From NCBI GenBank assembly GCA_016748015.1, contig JAAOMT010000070.1, forward strand, positions 62,001 through 126,000: a DNA stretch of 64,000 nucleotides, written 5' to 3'. A program made the position numbers and the translations under genes. This stretch comes from Geosiphon pyriformis. Lineage: Eukaryota > Glomeromycota > Glomeromycetes > Archaeosporales > Geosiphonaceae. Shown one piece after another: positions 24,301 through 38,726 of this stretch; within the stretch, counting starts at the first letter, position 1, and every line of letters starts with the position of its first letter. Under the pieces are notes generated by a model that was not told where the DNA came from, searched no databases, and saw only the letters and a list, made by a program, of their open reading frames with translations.

Positions 24301-25565
24301 TTATTGCTCTAACTTTAAAATATGTCTTTTCATTATGCTTGATGGTTTTACATACAGACAGCTAAATTATTATAAATATATCTATATTAGAGCTTATGTT
24401 GTTTGTGCCTAATTTTTGAAATAAATGCTGAATTAAAATATGTCATATGGCTAATCTAATTAGATTCAAAGACATTTCTGTTAAGTAAGTAAAGGTTAAA
24501 AGCTATTTAGTGAATATTAACAATGATAAAACTGATAGTTTTATGAGTATTACAGTACAGTTTTGTATTTTTTTACTTATTAGTGTACAGAAAAAATTTA
24601 TTTTGGTAAATGAGTTAGTTATTTTAAACAATGCTTAGTATTTTGTTTACAATATATATCAGATAATTAAGTATGCTTAATAAAAAATGAATCTGAGTAT
24701 GGAAATTTTACAGAATTTTTTTATTCAGATTATTAATTAGTACTGTACTGTTTCAGTATAGTACTCTAATTCTCATATGCTTTTTGGTTATGCTAACAGA
24801 CTTTTAGTGACTTTTTATACATATTTAATAAAGGTAATTTATAGGAGATTGCCAACTGTAGTTAAAAAAAGACTTTATAACATAAAATATTTAAGTGTAT
24901 TATATCTGTTTTGTAATAATATTAAACTATTTGATTATGTTTTTATCTGTTCAAAAAATGCTTTAGCATGCTCAAAAATCTTGTTAGATTATGCCAAATT
25001 GTGAACTTTTTTAGTAGAATCTTGCTCTTTATTAATTTTTTTGGTGTTGTATACTTTTCTGTTAAAAGTATTAAATATTAGTGTTTATGGGATTTTATAT
25101 AAAAAATTTGTTCTCAAAAATTAGATTAGCAAAGCTGTTTTTAGGATTGAAAATAAAAAAAATGCTATGGTAATAGTAACTAATTTTATTTAATATCTGA
25201 TTAATATATATTATAGTAGATTGTAGAATTTTAAGTCTAAATATAGAATTAATATGAAAAAAAGTGGTTTAGTTAAGAACACAGAGATTTAGTCTAAGAT
25301 ATGCAATGGCCTTTCTAAGTTTTTTTTATCTGGAGTAATCTGTATATTTAGAATTATTGAATTATTTGCTGTCAATTTTGAATTATACAAGATCTGTTTG
25401 TTTTTTTTAATTTAAATAATGGATTAGAAATTAATATAAATATATAATGTGGTTTTAATTAGTTTGAATAAATAGTTATATATAGTAAGTACATAAGTCA
25501 TATTTAGTTTGATACACTTAGTTTGTTTTTGTATGTTAAATAATAGTTAAATTGCACTTATAAAA
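18400..25565 (+). mobile_element. Near full-length but decayed LINE: ORF1, AP-endonuclease, RT, RNase H, C-terminus, 3' tail
   Basis: Domains appear in family order although riddled with stops. ORF1 lies at 18,410-19,900, with an open segment at 18628-18969 and a mutated zinc knuckle at 19453-19494. Endonuclease-like sequence spans 20,080-20,760: NIRGINNLTKQKNIVR, VLGNDFNKN, and TIDYILVSKYF ahead of a DTNHLAV motif. RT-like segments run from about 21,400 to 23,500 (NTMGY at about 22,635; KILSKILLN at about 22,665). RNase H is at about 24,155-24,365, and the CLFC zinc motif at 24,895-24,960 reads YLFCNN. The tail is at 25,440-25,560. Every landmark is present but none is intact. Confidence 0.75.
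19453..19494 (+). pseudogene. Mutated CCHC zinc knuckle of LINE ORF1
   Basis: Reads CTKYKNLSYILLDC. The CX2CX4HX4C spacing is exact if the first Tyr was Cys (TGT to TAT) and the second Tyr was His (CAT to TAT). The Ser at the usual Gly position also fits one G-to-A change. Three transitions in 14 codons remove nucleic-acid binding. Zinc knuckles in LINE ORF1 proteins bind RNA. Confidence 0.7.
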
Positions 25566-27300
25566 TAATAATAATAATGATAAAATAATAAAAAATACCC
25601 AAGTATTTGTAAGATTTATTTTTTTTAACTATTAAAATTAGTAAATTACTGATTAATAATAAGAAAATATTAATTTTATAATTAATAAAAATAACTATTG
25701 TTTTGTTATTATTGATTAAAATATCATTAACCTAAAAAAATTTACTTATTATATTCAAAATATACTAAATTGTAATTTGACTATAACTTATTTAAGTGTA
25801 TTATTAATAAAAATCTTAACAACAAAAAAAAATTCAAATTGACTTAATTCTTAATTTGTTTTGTTTTAATAATAAATTTAGTATTAATTTTATATTTACA
25901 TATATTTTTTTTTGTCTTTTAACTTTATATTAAAAAAAATTATAAAAGATTTACCAGAAAAAAAAATTTATTTTAATTTAACTTATTATATATATAATAT
26001 TTATTTATTAAACCAAAATTTATTATAATATAATTAATCTAGTTATTGTAAATTCTACTAAAAAACCTAATAAATTTGGTATATATTTTAATTTGAACTA
26101 AATTATTTTTCAAATACTATTAACTTATTAAATTATATGTTTTATATATATTTTGTAATATTAATTAAAATTTGTAATTTTTTTTTCCAAGTATTTTTTA
26201 TTACAAAACCAATTGCAAAAATTAAAAATTGCATTTTAGTATTTTTTAAAACTGAAAAATTATTTCTATAGAATATATTAAACTTATTATAAGCCAAAAA
26301 AATTTTGTCAAAAAAAATCTTGAAAAAAATCTTTTATGTAATTTTAATTAAAACAATAAGTCTAATATTAGTTAAAATTTTTTTTATTTATATGACTTGA
26401 AAATTATCAACACTTATGTTTTTTTCTAAAATTAAGAAATTAATTTACAAATCAAACAAAAATTTAAGAAGTCTAAAAACATACTTAATACTGATTTATT
26501 ATAATGTTTTTAAAGTTTATTTATAATTCTAAATAAATTTATAGTTTTTTTATTAAACAAATATTTTATCATGTTTAGTATTTTATTAAAACTAATAGCA
26601 TTTATAACTCCAGAAAAAACACTATTGTTAACATAAATTAATAACAAATATTGTTGATGTTACAAGTTAAGAACAATATTTAAAACTTTTTATTTTTTTG
26701 TTTAATTTTATATAATCTTATCTATTTTAAACTTAACTTTCTTAGACTTTATAATTAATTTATTATTATCAATTAAATAATTCAAAACTATTTTTAAAAA
26801 AAGTATTTCAATATATTTTTAATAGTATAACTTTTATTGATTTTAAAATTTTTTATTTTCTTATTAATAACAATCTTAATTTTTACAATCTTGGTTTTTT
26901 AAGACTTAATAAGTTTGAATACATAATAAAATTTTTTTATTTTGGCTAATTTAAATCTAATTTATATTAAAACCAGTATTTGAATCCAAAAGTTCTTAAA
27001 TATAAAGTATATTATTATTAGAAAACCAACAATGTACTAAAAAATTAAAGTTAATATTTAAATTTAATTAAAAAATTTTGTAAATTTTTAAAACCAAAAT
27101 TTCTAATTTGTGAAAATAAAAAAAAATTGGTAAAAATACTATTATAACTTATATATCAAAATTTAAAAAACACTTTAATGACTAAAAAATATATAACTTT
27201 CTAAATAATATTCTATATAAAATTTACATATAAGAAATTTATTGAATTAATAAACTTATAACTTGGTACTTAATAATTAATTATATTGTTAGTAATTTTT
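25565..27300. other. AT-rich desert
   Basis: About 85% A/T. No reading frame or RNA gene recognised; the texture resembles the oldest parts of the LINE remains. Confidence 0.5.
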
Positions 27301-27319
27301 AAAGATTTTCAGATCTAAA

Positions 27320-27640
27320 AATTTTGGTTGAGTTCTTTGTATAAAAGATAAAGATTTATTTAATAATTGTTTTTTCAAATTTTTTCTTTAGTGTAAAAAC
27401 TGGTTTAATCTAACAGTTATGCTTTTTTGATAAGCTATTCTTAAGTTTTTATTCTTGTTTTATGAGTCTTTTACCAGACTATTTTTGACATTAATATATT
27501 AGTACTTAATTTCTTAATCAATTAGTAAACAATAAAGAAACAAAAGAAAAAAAAGAAAAAAAAAAACAAGAAATTAGTATTTGTTAATAGTCATAATTAA
27601 GAGCTATTGATTCAGTGTAATTAAGTAGTAAATATTATAA
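27320..27640 (-). repeat. Inverted copy of the 1.69-2.10 kb repeat
   Basis: The reverse complement matches 1690-2060 in order across several blocks (ACTGAATCAATAGCTCTTAA, then TTAATGTCAAAAATAGTCTG, then ATACAAAGAACTCAACC). Purine-rich tract at 27,535-27,570 corresponds to the T-rich tract at 1755-1800. Decayed transposon of unknown class. Confidence 0.6.
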
Positions 27641-30600
27641 ACATAAATTGCTGATAGAATTAAAAAATAATAATATTGATTCAATAAAAAAAATGATAAT
27701 TTTATTTAATATTTGAATAATTATATTTTAAGATATAAAAAACTATTTTTTTAAAAAAAAAGTATGTTATTAATATTTATTGTTAACCAACTAAGAACTT
27801 GTGTGAATTTTTTTCTTATTTCTAATACTATTGCTATATATACTTAATTTTTATTATATAAGATCTTACATATTTTTACTCTTTTTTATGCTATTTTTTA
27901 GAATTGTAATTATTTTTGAGCAATATATCATAATTTCTTGAAAATATGTTGTGATTTCTTGACAATGTACTTATTTTTTAAAAATATGTATATTTCTGAA
28001 AATATGCTCATATGTTGAATACTATTTTTTTATTGGTCTATTTTTATAATTTGTTTTTTTTGTATTCTTTTTCTATAAATAATAATATTTATAAAAATTA
28101 CTTAAATTAATAAAAACAAATACAGCATAATAATTAATATTAAATTTTTTTTATACTTAAAACTTTCTAATTAGTTATTATATTAATAAGATTTAAAAAA
28201 ATAAATATGTAATTAATTATTTTTTTAATACTTTTAGAGTTTTTTTATGTATAAGTCTTAATTGTAAAACTATTAATTAAGAAGTTAACTAAATTTAAAT
28301 CAAAATACTTCTTAAAACTTACATATTTCTAAGTATTATTTTATTAAAATTATTACTTAAAATCACAAAAAAAATTTAAAATAATTAATAATAAATAATA
28401 AAACAAAGTTTTTTTAAACTTATAAATAAATATTCTTAAAACAAAAAAATAAATTTTAAAAAATTACAAATATTATTATTGAATACTATTTTTTATAATA
28501 CTAAAATAAAAAAATATTTTTACTATTTTTTTTGTTGTTTTATTTAAATTAAGTTAGTTTAATTCTATAATAATTAAAAAAAATTAAAAATTATTATTAA
28601 AAAAATGATATAAAAAAAATATAAATAATTAAAAAACCACTTTTTTTAGTCAATAATTTTAAAAAAGCTTTTAATTTCTAAGAAATTATTTAATTTAATT
28701 AAAACAATAATATTAACTATTAATAAAAGTGTTTTGCTAAATACTAATTTCAAAAAACCAAATATAATATTAAATTAAGTTGTAAATATTAAAAAAAATT
28801 AAATAAATATATTTAAAAAATCAATTATTTAATTTTATTTAAATTTTTAATAATTAATTAGATTGTAACAAAAATTTTTAATAAAATTTGTTAAATTAAA
28901 ACAAACTAATTTTTTAGTTTTTAGATAATTAATATTAATTAATAAAAACTTTATTTAAGTAAATAAAACTATTAAAAATCAAATTACTTAAAACAAAAAA
29001 TAAATTTAATACTTTATTGTTTATTTTGCTAATAAATATTATTGTTCATAATTTTAAATAAAATCTATAAAAAAAAATATATGAATTATTAATTATTTTT
29101 TTATAATAAACAATAAGATAAAATATATTATTATTTGTTTAAATTAAAAAAAATTTAAATAAATCTATTATATTATTATATTATTTAATAAAGTTAATTT
29201 ATATTAAATTAAATTTGGTTTGTTATAAAAATTGTAAATATTTTAATTATATCAAATTAAACTATAATTCTCTTATAACCAAAAAAATTTGTCAAATATA
29301 TTTTATATAAAATAAATTAAGATTATTTAATTATTATATATATTAAAAAAAATATTTTAATTTTTTATTTTATTATTTTTAATAATAAATTTTGGGCTTA
29401 AATAATATCTTTAATTTAAAAACAATATATATTAATAATTTTAATATTGTTATTAAACAAAATTTAAATTAATAATTAACATAAAATTATATTTATAATT
29501 TTTATTATTAATTAATATATAATATTATTTTTAATATAATTATTTATTATTTAGTTAAATTATTAAAAATTGCTATTTAATTAAATTATGTAATATTTTA
29601 AACTATGTAATATTTAAAAATTTACCAAAATATTTAATAGCTTATTAAAATAATTTGTAATTTGTTAAAATAAATATTTAATTTATTAAAATATTAGCGA
29701 AAAAAGCATTAAAACTCGAAATACTATTACAACAAAAAATATAAAAGAAGAATCTTTTTATTTAAAAAAATATATTAATTTATTAATTATTAAAATAAAA
29801 ATAAAAATAAAAATATTAATTAATTAGTCATAATAAATCAATAAAATAAAAATTTATTTTAAAAATCCAAAACTTTTTTTATAATTAAAATGCTTTAAAA
29901 ATTTACAAAATTTTGATTAATATTTTGAAATTAACTAGTTATTAATTTTAATAACAGTTTAATTAACTCTATACTTAAACAAAAAACATTATCTTATTAA
30001 AACAAATATTTATTTATTTATTTATTTTTTATTTTTTTATATTATTAAATAGCTTATAATTAAGATTTTTTGTAAAAAAGTTAACTTTTATTGCAATATA
30101 ATTACATATTATTAAAAAACCTATATTTAAAAATTTTTATGAAGAATTAACTTTTATTAACATAAAATTGATTATTTTATTATAAATTCAATAATATAAA
30201 TAATTTAAAATATAAAAAAATATTTTGAAAATTAATTAGCTTATTAAAAATTTAACAGCTTTTATTAACAATAAAATTAACAACAATTTAGTATTAATAA
30301 TATAAGAAAAATAACCAAAAATTTTGTGTTTTTTTAGAAATTTAAAACAACAAAAAGTTTATTTAATGTGATAATCATTTTTAATACAACAATCCTAAAA
30401 TATTACCAGTTAATTTATACTTATTATAAGCAAAAATTTGATAAAAAATTTTTCAAAAATTATATTAATAACTACTTTTTTAAAAATTATAATATTTTAA
30501 AAAGCAAAAAAAATTTTTATAAAAAACCAAAATATTGTAATCATAAAATACTTGACACCTATTTTTAAAACTTGTTAATCAACAATTTTTACTTAACTTA

Positions 30601-30660
30601 AAATTAGAACCAAAATATAATAATAACAAAAAAACAGAAAAAAACTTCATAAATTAGCCA
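27640..30660. other. Extreme AT-rich desert, nothing recognisable
   Basis: Close to 90% A/T for 3 kb. The single open stretch at 30368-30568 (66 codons, Lys/Asn/Tyr-rich) is what such composition gives by chance and has no known domain. The boundary at about 30,660 is abrupt. Confidence 0.5.
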
Positions 30661-30667
30661 AATAATT

Positions 30668-30866
30668 TAGATTTCTATATTATGGATTTCGTTTGAATTA
30701 AAATGATACTAAATTCAATGTTTCAATACACAAAAATGCCATTGGAGCTTATGGAGGATCATACTGTGTCTATCGTGCTTTGGCTGTGGCAATGGGTGCT
30801 TTTGGTCTAATCATAGACCTGATTTTAAAAATACCGAGCCTACTGTAATAATTGAATCTCATATCT
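30668..30866 (+). pseudogene. Fragment resembling the N-terminal domain of RibA-like GTP cyclohydrolase II
   Basis: Plus-strand translation reads NAIGAYGGSYCVYRALAVAM, then after a frame change near 30,805 SNHRPDFKNTEPTVII. The pattern YRALA...HRPD..NT.P.V.I is what I recall for the N-terminal domain of fungal and bacterial GTP cyclohydrolase II-like proteins (uracil catabolism Urc1 type). It has no start, a frameshift and a stop soon after, so it is a dead fragment. Identification is from memory of the motif and is tentative. Confidence 0.4.
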
Positions 30867-31035
30867 AAATCGTGAGTTATTTTATTTATCGAGTCATAAC
30901 CATGCACTAATCCCCAAATTTTACGTAAAGCCTTGCTTCGCACACACACATTTAAAGTCCGTGGAGACAGCATATTTTTAGCTAATGTCGGAAATCAAAA
31001 TACACGAGTACTTTAACCACAAGCCTGTGGAATAG

Positions 31036-31218
31036 AACATTTTGAACTTCCTAAATGAATGCGATACAAAACAATTTGACCTTAAGCTAGATTTTTATAT
31101 CAAATCCCTTGAAATTATCACTGACTGTAAACAAGGCAACAGGCAAAAAAAAGCAGGTCTGTTACTTGATAACTATAGAAAAGCAAGTAAAATCTTTTGG
31201 TTAGAATTAGTGGCGTGA
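31036..31218 (+). pseudogene. Open fragment of an unrecognised protein
   Basis: 61 codons open on the plus strand, including FDLKLDFYIKSLEIITDCKQ and LLLDNYRKASKIFWLELVA, ending at TGA. No ATG-initiated gene structure is visible and composition is genic rather than desert-like. It looks like part of a dispersed coding repeat. Confidence 0.3.
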
Positions 31219-31233
31219 CGAGGACTTTTTTAG

Positions 31234-31400
31234 TTCAAGGTTGCTCACTGAGCCACAAAACCAGTGTTGGGGCACAAATGGCTTTCTTGGTTGTCTGATG
31301 TTCAAGGTTTCTTGCTGACCCAGCACTGGTCCCACTGGGGAATAAGTAACTTTTTCGGTTACCTGGTGTTGAAGATTTTTCACTGATCTGTGGGATGAGA
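31234..31400. repeat. Imperfect tandem repeat, about 67-bp unit, 2.5 copies
   Basis: Units begin at 31,234 (TTCAAGGTTGCTCACTGAGC), 31,301 (TTCAAGGTTTCTTGCTGACC) and 31,369 (TTGAAGATTTTTCACTGATC), spaced 67 and 68 bases. Each unit continues with a CAGTGTTGG/CAGCACTGG-like block and a GGTTGTCTGATG/GGTTACCTGGTG block. Confidence 0.65.
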
Positions 31401-31534
31401 AATCGGATATCCGATATGTACCAGAGATATGCTAGCTAAGAAATATTTCTAATTTCTTGTATCTTCTTTTCTAGGATTCTCGACCTGACCAACAACTTGC
31501 TAAGAATTGGGAGATATAATGTAAATTAGGCAAA

Positions 31535-33121
31535 ATGAATGGTAGATCTTTAATTAATATTCACAAATCAACGTTGACTGGGAGTGAAATTGGGTCTATT
31601 GAACATGGAATCTTCATTGCTAACTTTTCAAAGAAGAGAGACTATAAAGTGGTAAAGATGAGAGCTTTTTAGTGAAAGTTATTAAGATCGATAGAACTAA
31701 TTATTTTCTATTACAATATTTTAGGACGATGAGTTCGATGAAGAAAGAGTCCCAAAAAAGCATTGTGAAGAAACTAAGTATACTACATCGCTGCCACCAC
31801 CACCACCACCACCACTATTACGTTCAGTATTAATTGGATTAAGAGAAAAAGCATTTACGAGCGAAGAAAAAACTCTTTTTTGATGATGAGATTATAAAAA
31901 TTGATGATGACATTATAATAATTGATGATGTAAATGAACTGTGCTTTGAGGGCGAAGATTCAGCAGATGATTTCAAGATAGGAGAGACCAATGTGTCTCA
32001 GTTATTTCGGCATTATCAAAACGAATCAATAAAGATAGCGAAGACTGATGGTTTATTCGTTTAATCAAATGTGCACGAAATACTTTCACTATCATCAATT
32101 TTTCTGCTCATTCCGGATTCTCACTCAAAAACAATGATCAATATATTCAGTTCTCCTTTACTTGATGAAATCCATCAAAAAATTACCCCAGCACGGCAAA
32201 TAAAATTAAATCCAGAGTGCAAATCAAAATTTAGGGATGCAATCAAGCTAGCAACAAAGGAGTCATGCGGCCATGCCATAAATTGGTTGTTTACAGCACT
32301 TGGAAATAGTCAAGCTTTGAGGGAGAATATGGGCTTTTTAATATTAGAATGTATAAGATTATTACCCATGATAAAGCTTAAGAATGAGCCCAGCGAAATA
32401 ACATTCATCACCAATTATTTAGACCACATTATGAAGGTGATTTCACATGACCCAAGCAAACATATCGTTGAGTGGCCCAACACGGGTCTTAATGAAAGCA
32501 AGGCAAGGAAGCCACAAGGAAGAAGCAAACAGCCGGACTTTACAGTATCCACCATTCATCAGCTAGAAACGAGTGGTGTTATATTGTGGGTGAAGTCAGT
32601 CCACCTGCAGAAAAAAACAATGTGTATAAGAATTGTAATGATTTAATTCGCGTTGGTATTTTTATGAAGGACTGTCTTGATTTAGCCATAGACTTGAGTG
32701 CTGATATTAAAATGCTTGGTTTTCAATGTGTTGGTAAGACAAATTGGATTAGTTTTTCTCTCATAATTTCTGTAAATAATTTTTTTTTGCCTCCCCCCAC
32801 AGATCATAAAATAGATTTCTATATTATGGATCTCGTTCAAGGAACATATATTATGATCTATGTCGGCCAAGTATCAGTTCCAGCCTCGGTGAAAGAGATG
32901 TTTCCATTCATTGATGAAATGGAAATGCTTTTAGAAATACGAAGGATTTTTCGCGAATCCTTTGATACTTTATACGCCAAGCTCCGTTATCCTAGTCCAC
33001 CATCAACAAAGGCACGTTTCAAACGCGATACGCTTGGCACACCCAAATTTAAAGAGCTTGTGAGCAAGACACGCGACTGTCATAGAAACTGTCCAAGTTG
33101 GTATGGACGTTCTAATAGATA
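31535..33121 (+). pseudogene. Broken gene of an unrecognised, probably lineage-specific family
   Basis: Starts ATGAATGGTAGATC (MNGRSLINIHKSTLTGSE); a GT-AG intron follows at about 31,654-31,723. The next exon reads DDEFDEERVPKKHCEE and a proline run. It is disrupted by a frameshift at a T-run near 31,878, a TAA at 32,062-32,064 and a second frameshift near 32,560. Downstream the frame is good again (EWCYIVGEVSPPAEKNN, a GT-AG intron 32,735-32,802, then IDFYIMDLVQGTYIMIYVGQ and STKARFKRDTLGTPKFKELV) to the TAG at 33,119. No domain with known activity is visible. Broken in at least three places, so not translatable as one protein. Confidence 0.55.
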
Positions 33122-33137
33122 GATAGATAGATAGATT
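33114..33137. repeat. GATA tetranucleotide microsatellite
   Basis: Five to six GATA units at the end of the broken gene; the stop codon lies inside the repeat. Confidence 0.7.
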
Positions 33138-33139
33138 TT

Positions 33140-34104
33140 CTCTCAACTTTTCATTGAAATATACTAATTAATTATTAATTAGTTTACAAATTCATGTTCT
33201 ATTTTTTAAATTAAAAGTTATATTATTATAACAAAAACACTTGTTATAAAAAATATACGTTTTGGCTTTCCTTGAAGCGCGTGAGTTTTATCGCCCATTA
33301 TGTTTCAAGTTTCAGGAAACTGTCATTGTCTTCATATTTAAGAAAAAATTGTAGACAGTAGAAAGAGCGAATCAAAATTAAAATGGATCAAATATGGGCA
33401 TTAGATGCGGAAAAGCAAGAGTAGTAGTCAAACTTTCAAGGAAAATCGGCTTCTAATTGGAATAGTAGTAGTTATCACATAATAATGAAAACATTAGTGA
33501 AATAGAATAATCAATGAAAAGTTAATAGTAATGATTGTCCGTTAGAGAAGGAAAGAGAGACGGAATCAAACGAAAAACAAATGTTTTTAAAGTTAGCAGT
33601 TTGATGCAGCATCACCATCAGCACCACCACATAATAGAAAACAATTACAAAAGATGATCATAATTGGTGTGCGTGTGTGTGCATTAACTTTGATTCTCTA
33701 ACGCAAAGAAAAGATGGGAACATAGGGGAAGATTTTTTGTTCCACTTGGAATTTCACTGAAAATTATATCGGGTATATTACAAAACGTGAATCACAAGAC
33801 TTTATGACGCAAAAAATTTCTAAATAACCCATAATCAAGAGACAAATGACTCCTTTGCTCGGCATTCGGAATTATTTTCAGGGATCAAAACAATCTATTG
33901 CAGATGCTTCCCTCCTCCTGGACCCATTCCAAAGAATAATATCATGATAAATTTTGAAAAAAAATGAAATGTCTGTTTTTGGGTGAGAAAAAATGTTCTT
34001 TTGGGAAATGAAAAAATCATTTGCCTAGCAAAAATATACACATTAAATTCGCGGTCATTTGGCATACCCATAACGTCGAAAAAGTAGTTTGAAAATTTCG
34101 TGTT
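33140..34104. other. Intergenic region, 3' of the MADS-box gene
   Basis: About 1 kb with no recognised gene. Holds the presumed 3' UTR of the minus-strand MADS gene. A CAC/CAG-rich stretch is at 33,608-33,632. Confidence 0.4.
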
Positions 34105-36414
<2,310 letters not shown>

Positions 36415-37076
36415 AATGTAAAGTTAATAAGAGTGTAGGTCCCAGTAACTTTTTTTTTTTATTAGTTGAGGTTGGGTAATAATTCAAAACTGGTTGGAAG
36501 ATAGTCGTTGAGAAAGGAGATATAGTATTTAACTGAACTATTATTTAAGTTGGTATTAAAAATTTGAAAAACGGCACTCCCGGGTTACTAAAAGAAAAAA
36601 CACACGTTATGCCAGTTGGTAATAGAAACTTTCGGGGTTTATTGGTTTATTGGTTTACTGGTTGGTTTATTGGGTTTGTTTGATATAACAAGACCGTTAA
36701 GGAAGTAAAAAATGCAAAAGTTACTCACAATATAATCAGGTTAAATAGGTAAACCAAGTAGAGAAAGATATTGTTATTATTATCAAGAGTATGTCGGGGA
36801 CGCTTATACGCAAGGAAAAAGAGAAAGAACAACAGAAAAAGAAAGCATTTTGGATTATTTGATCATTTGGTATTTTATGTTTATTGTAAGGTCGGGTAGC
36901 CGAAGTCGGTAAGAACGAGGGGTAATATCATGATATATGAATAGAACAAAAGGCAGTGCACTGCAGTGACTCTGTTAGAATATCTGATGATTCAGTTAAT
37001 AAAATTTAAATATAGAATTTTCAATTTTTAGAAAATCGGGGCTCCTATAAAAAAAGTTTCTCCGCAGGTAAATGTT

Positions 37077-37157
37077 GAGGATAGAGGATAGAGGATAGAG
37101 GATAGAGGATAGAGGATAGAGGATAGAGGATAGAGGATAGAGGATAGAGGGTAGAGG
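37077..37157. repeat. GGATAGA minisatellite, about 10-11 units
   Basis: Perfect 7-bp head-to-tail units until the last copy, which changes to GGGTAGA. It lies about 660 bases upstream of the MADS-box start. Confidence 0.9.
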
Positions 37158-38511
37158 TTGGATTTATTTCGAATGAAGATAGTCATTGGGAATATATGAC
37201 AATGAGTCGAACCTGATTGATTTAATTGATGTAGGATTGGGAAATTGTTTAAATTTCATAGGTTTTTTAATTCCCAAAATTTTTATATTTCGAATCCCAT
37301 ACTTGAAACTAGGCTCAAATGACGTCGCAATCAATTTTTAAATATTATGAAAAATAAATAATAAAGGGCGTCAAACTTAAAAAGGAAATATCTGGTGAAA
37401 AGCCTTACTATCTGGATTCATATGAGGAAAGGGAAACAGGTGTGCATATGAGAAAAAAAAAAATTCCATGAATTATTAAGTTACCATGTCTGGTGTTTTT
37501 GTGTTAAGGGTTAATTGTTTTTTGTTGATCCTTAAAAAGGAAAATTCATATTTAAAATTTTTGGCTATGAATGTAATACCATGATTTCTGTAATTTTTTT
37601 TTTTTTTTTTTGACCGAGTGAGAAATACGGATAATGATTTTCAAGACATTCACTTAAATTAAAAAGCGGCTTAAGCGATTTTTTTTAATTTTAGAATGAA
37701 TTAAAAAGATGATTACTGACTTGGAAAAAAGATTTTTAAAGAGAACCTTTGAAATGAAATTAAATTAAATGAAATGCTAATGATATTGCGCTAAATTATG
37801 ACCGACCTATCATTATGTGAAAATATTTTGGGAATAAAATCATCGATCAACAACTAAAAGTGTAAAATATTTTCCCGGTTTTATGTGAAATTCTTTTTTA
37901 GGATAAGAATGATTCACATTAATGCCAGTAAAAACTTGACTAGAAATTTTTTATTTGGGATTTTCATCACGAAGAGGTAAGCATTTCTGCATGGAGCAGT
38001 TTTCGAATTTTCTTGTTCTATGATCATCCTGGTTCCACCTCGAAATTTGGATAAAATTAAGTGATCCGAGTTTTTAAAACTTGAGAAAATCCTCAAAAAA
38101 AAAAAATTTTTTTTATTATTTTTTATTATTTTTTATTATTATTTTTTTTTAATCACCCTTACTATTCTTAAAAGATAGACTTCTGTAACATTCTACAACT
38201 TAAAAATAACTTTTTATTCAGTCTATTTTTATTTTTATTTTTAAAACTCAAAAAGCTGTACTTCTTGAAAAAACTGCAAATGTTCCATGTGAAACAATAC
38301 CTATTGACCAAAAAGAAATCGATCATCTTTCGATCTTTTTGAACAATATTGTTGTGTTACTTATTTTCCTGATTTCATGATTGTATCTAAAAATCTTTTT
38401 AAGTAACAAAATTTTTTTTAATTAATCCAAACTCAGAAATTAATTTTGTCATTTTTATTGAAAATCATTATGTTTAAAAATTGGGGGTTTATAATTCAAT
38501 AACAAAATTTT

Positions 38512-38726
<215 letters not shown>

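Noticed and set aside
30368-30568. 66-codon plus-strand ORF in the desert
   Set aside because: Lys/Asn/Tyr/Phe composition is what 90% A/T sequence gives; no homologous domain or splice context.
30770-30973. 67-codon minus-strand ORF (MLSPRTLNVCVRSKALRKIW)
   Set aside because: It is antisense to the GTP cyclohydrolase-like relic, whose sense-strand motifs explain the sequence better.
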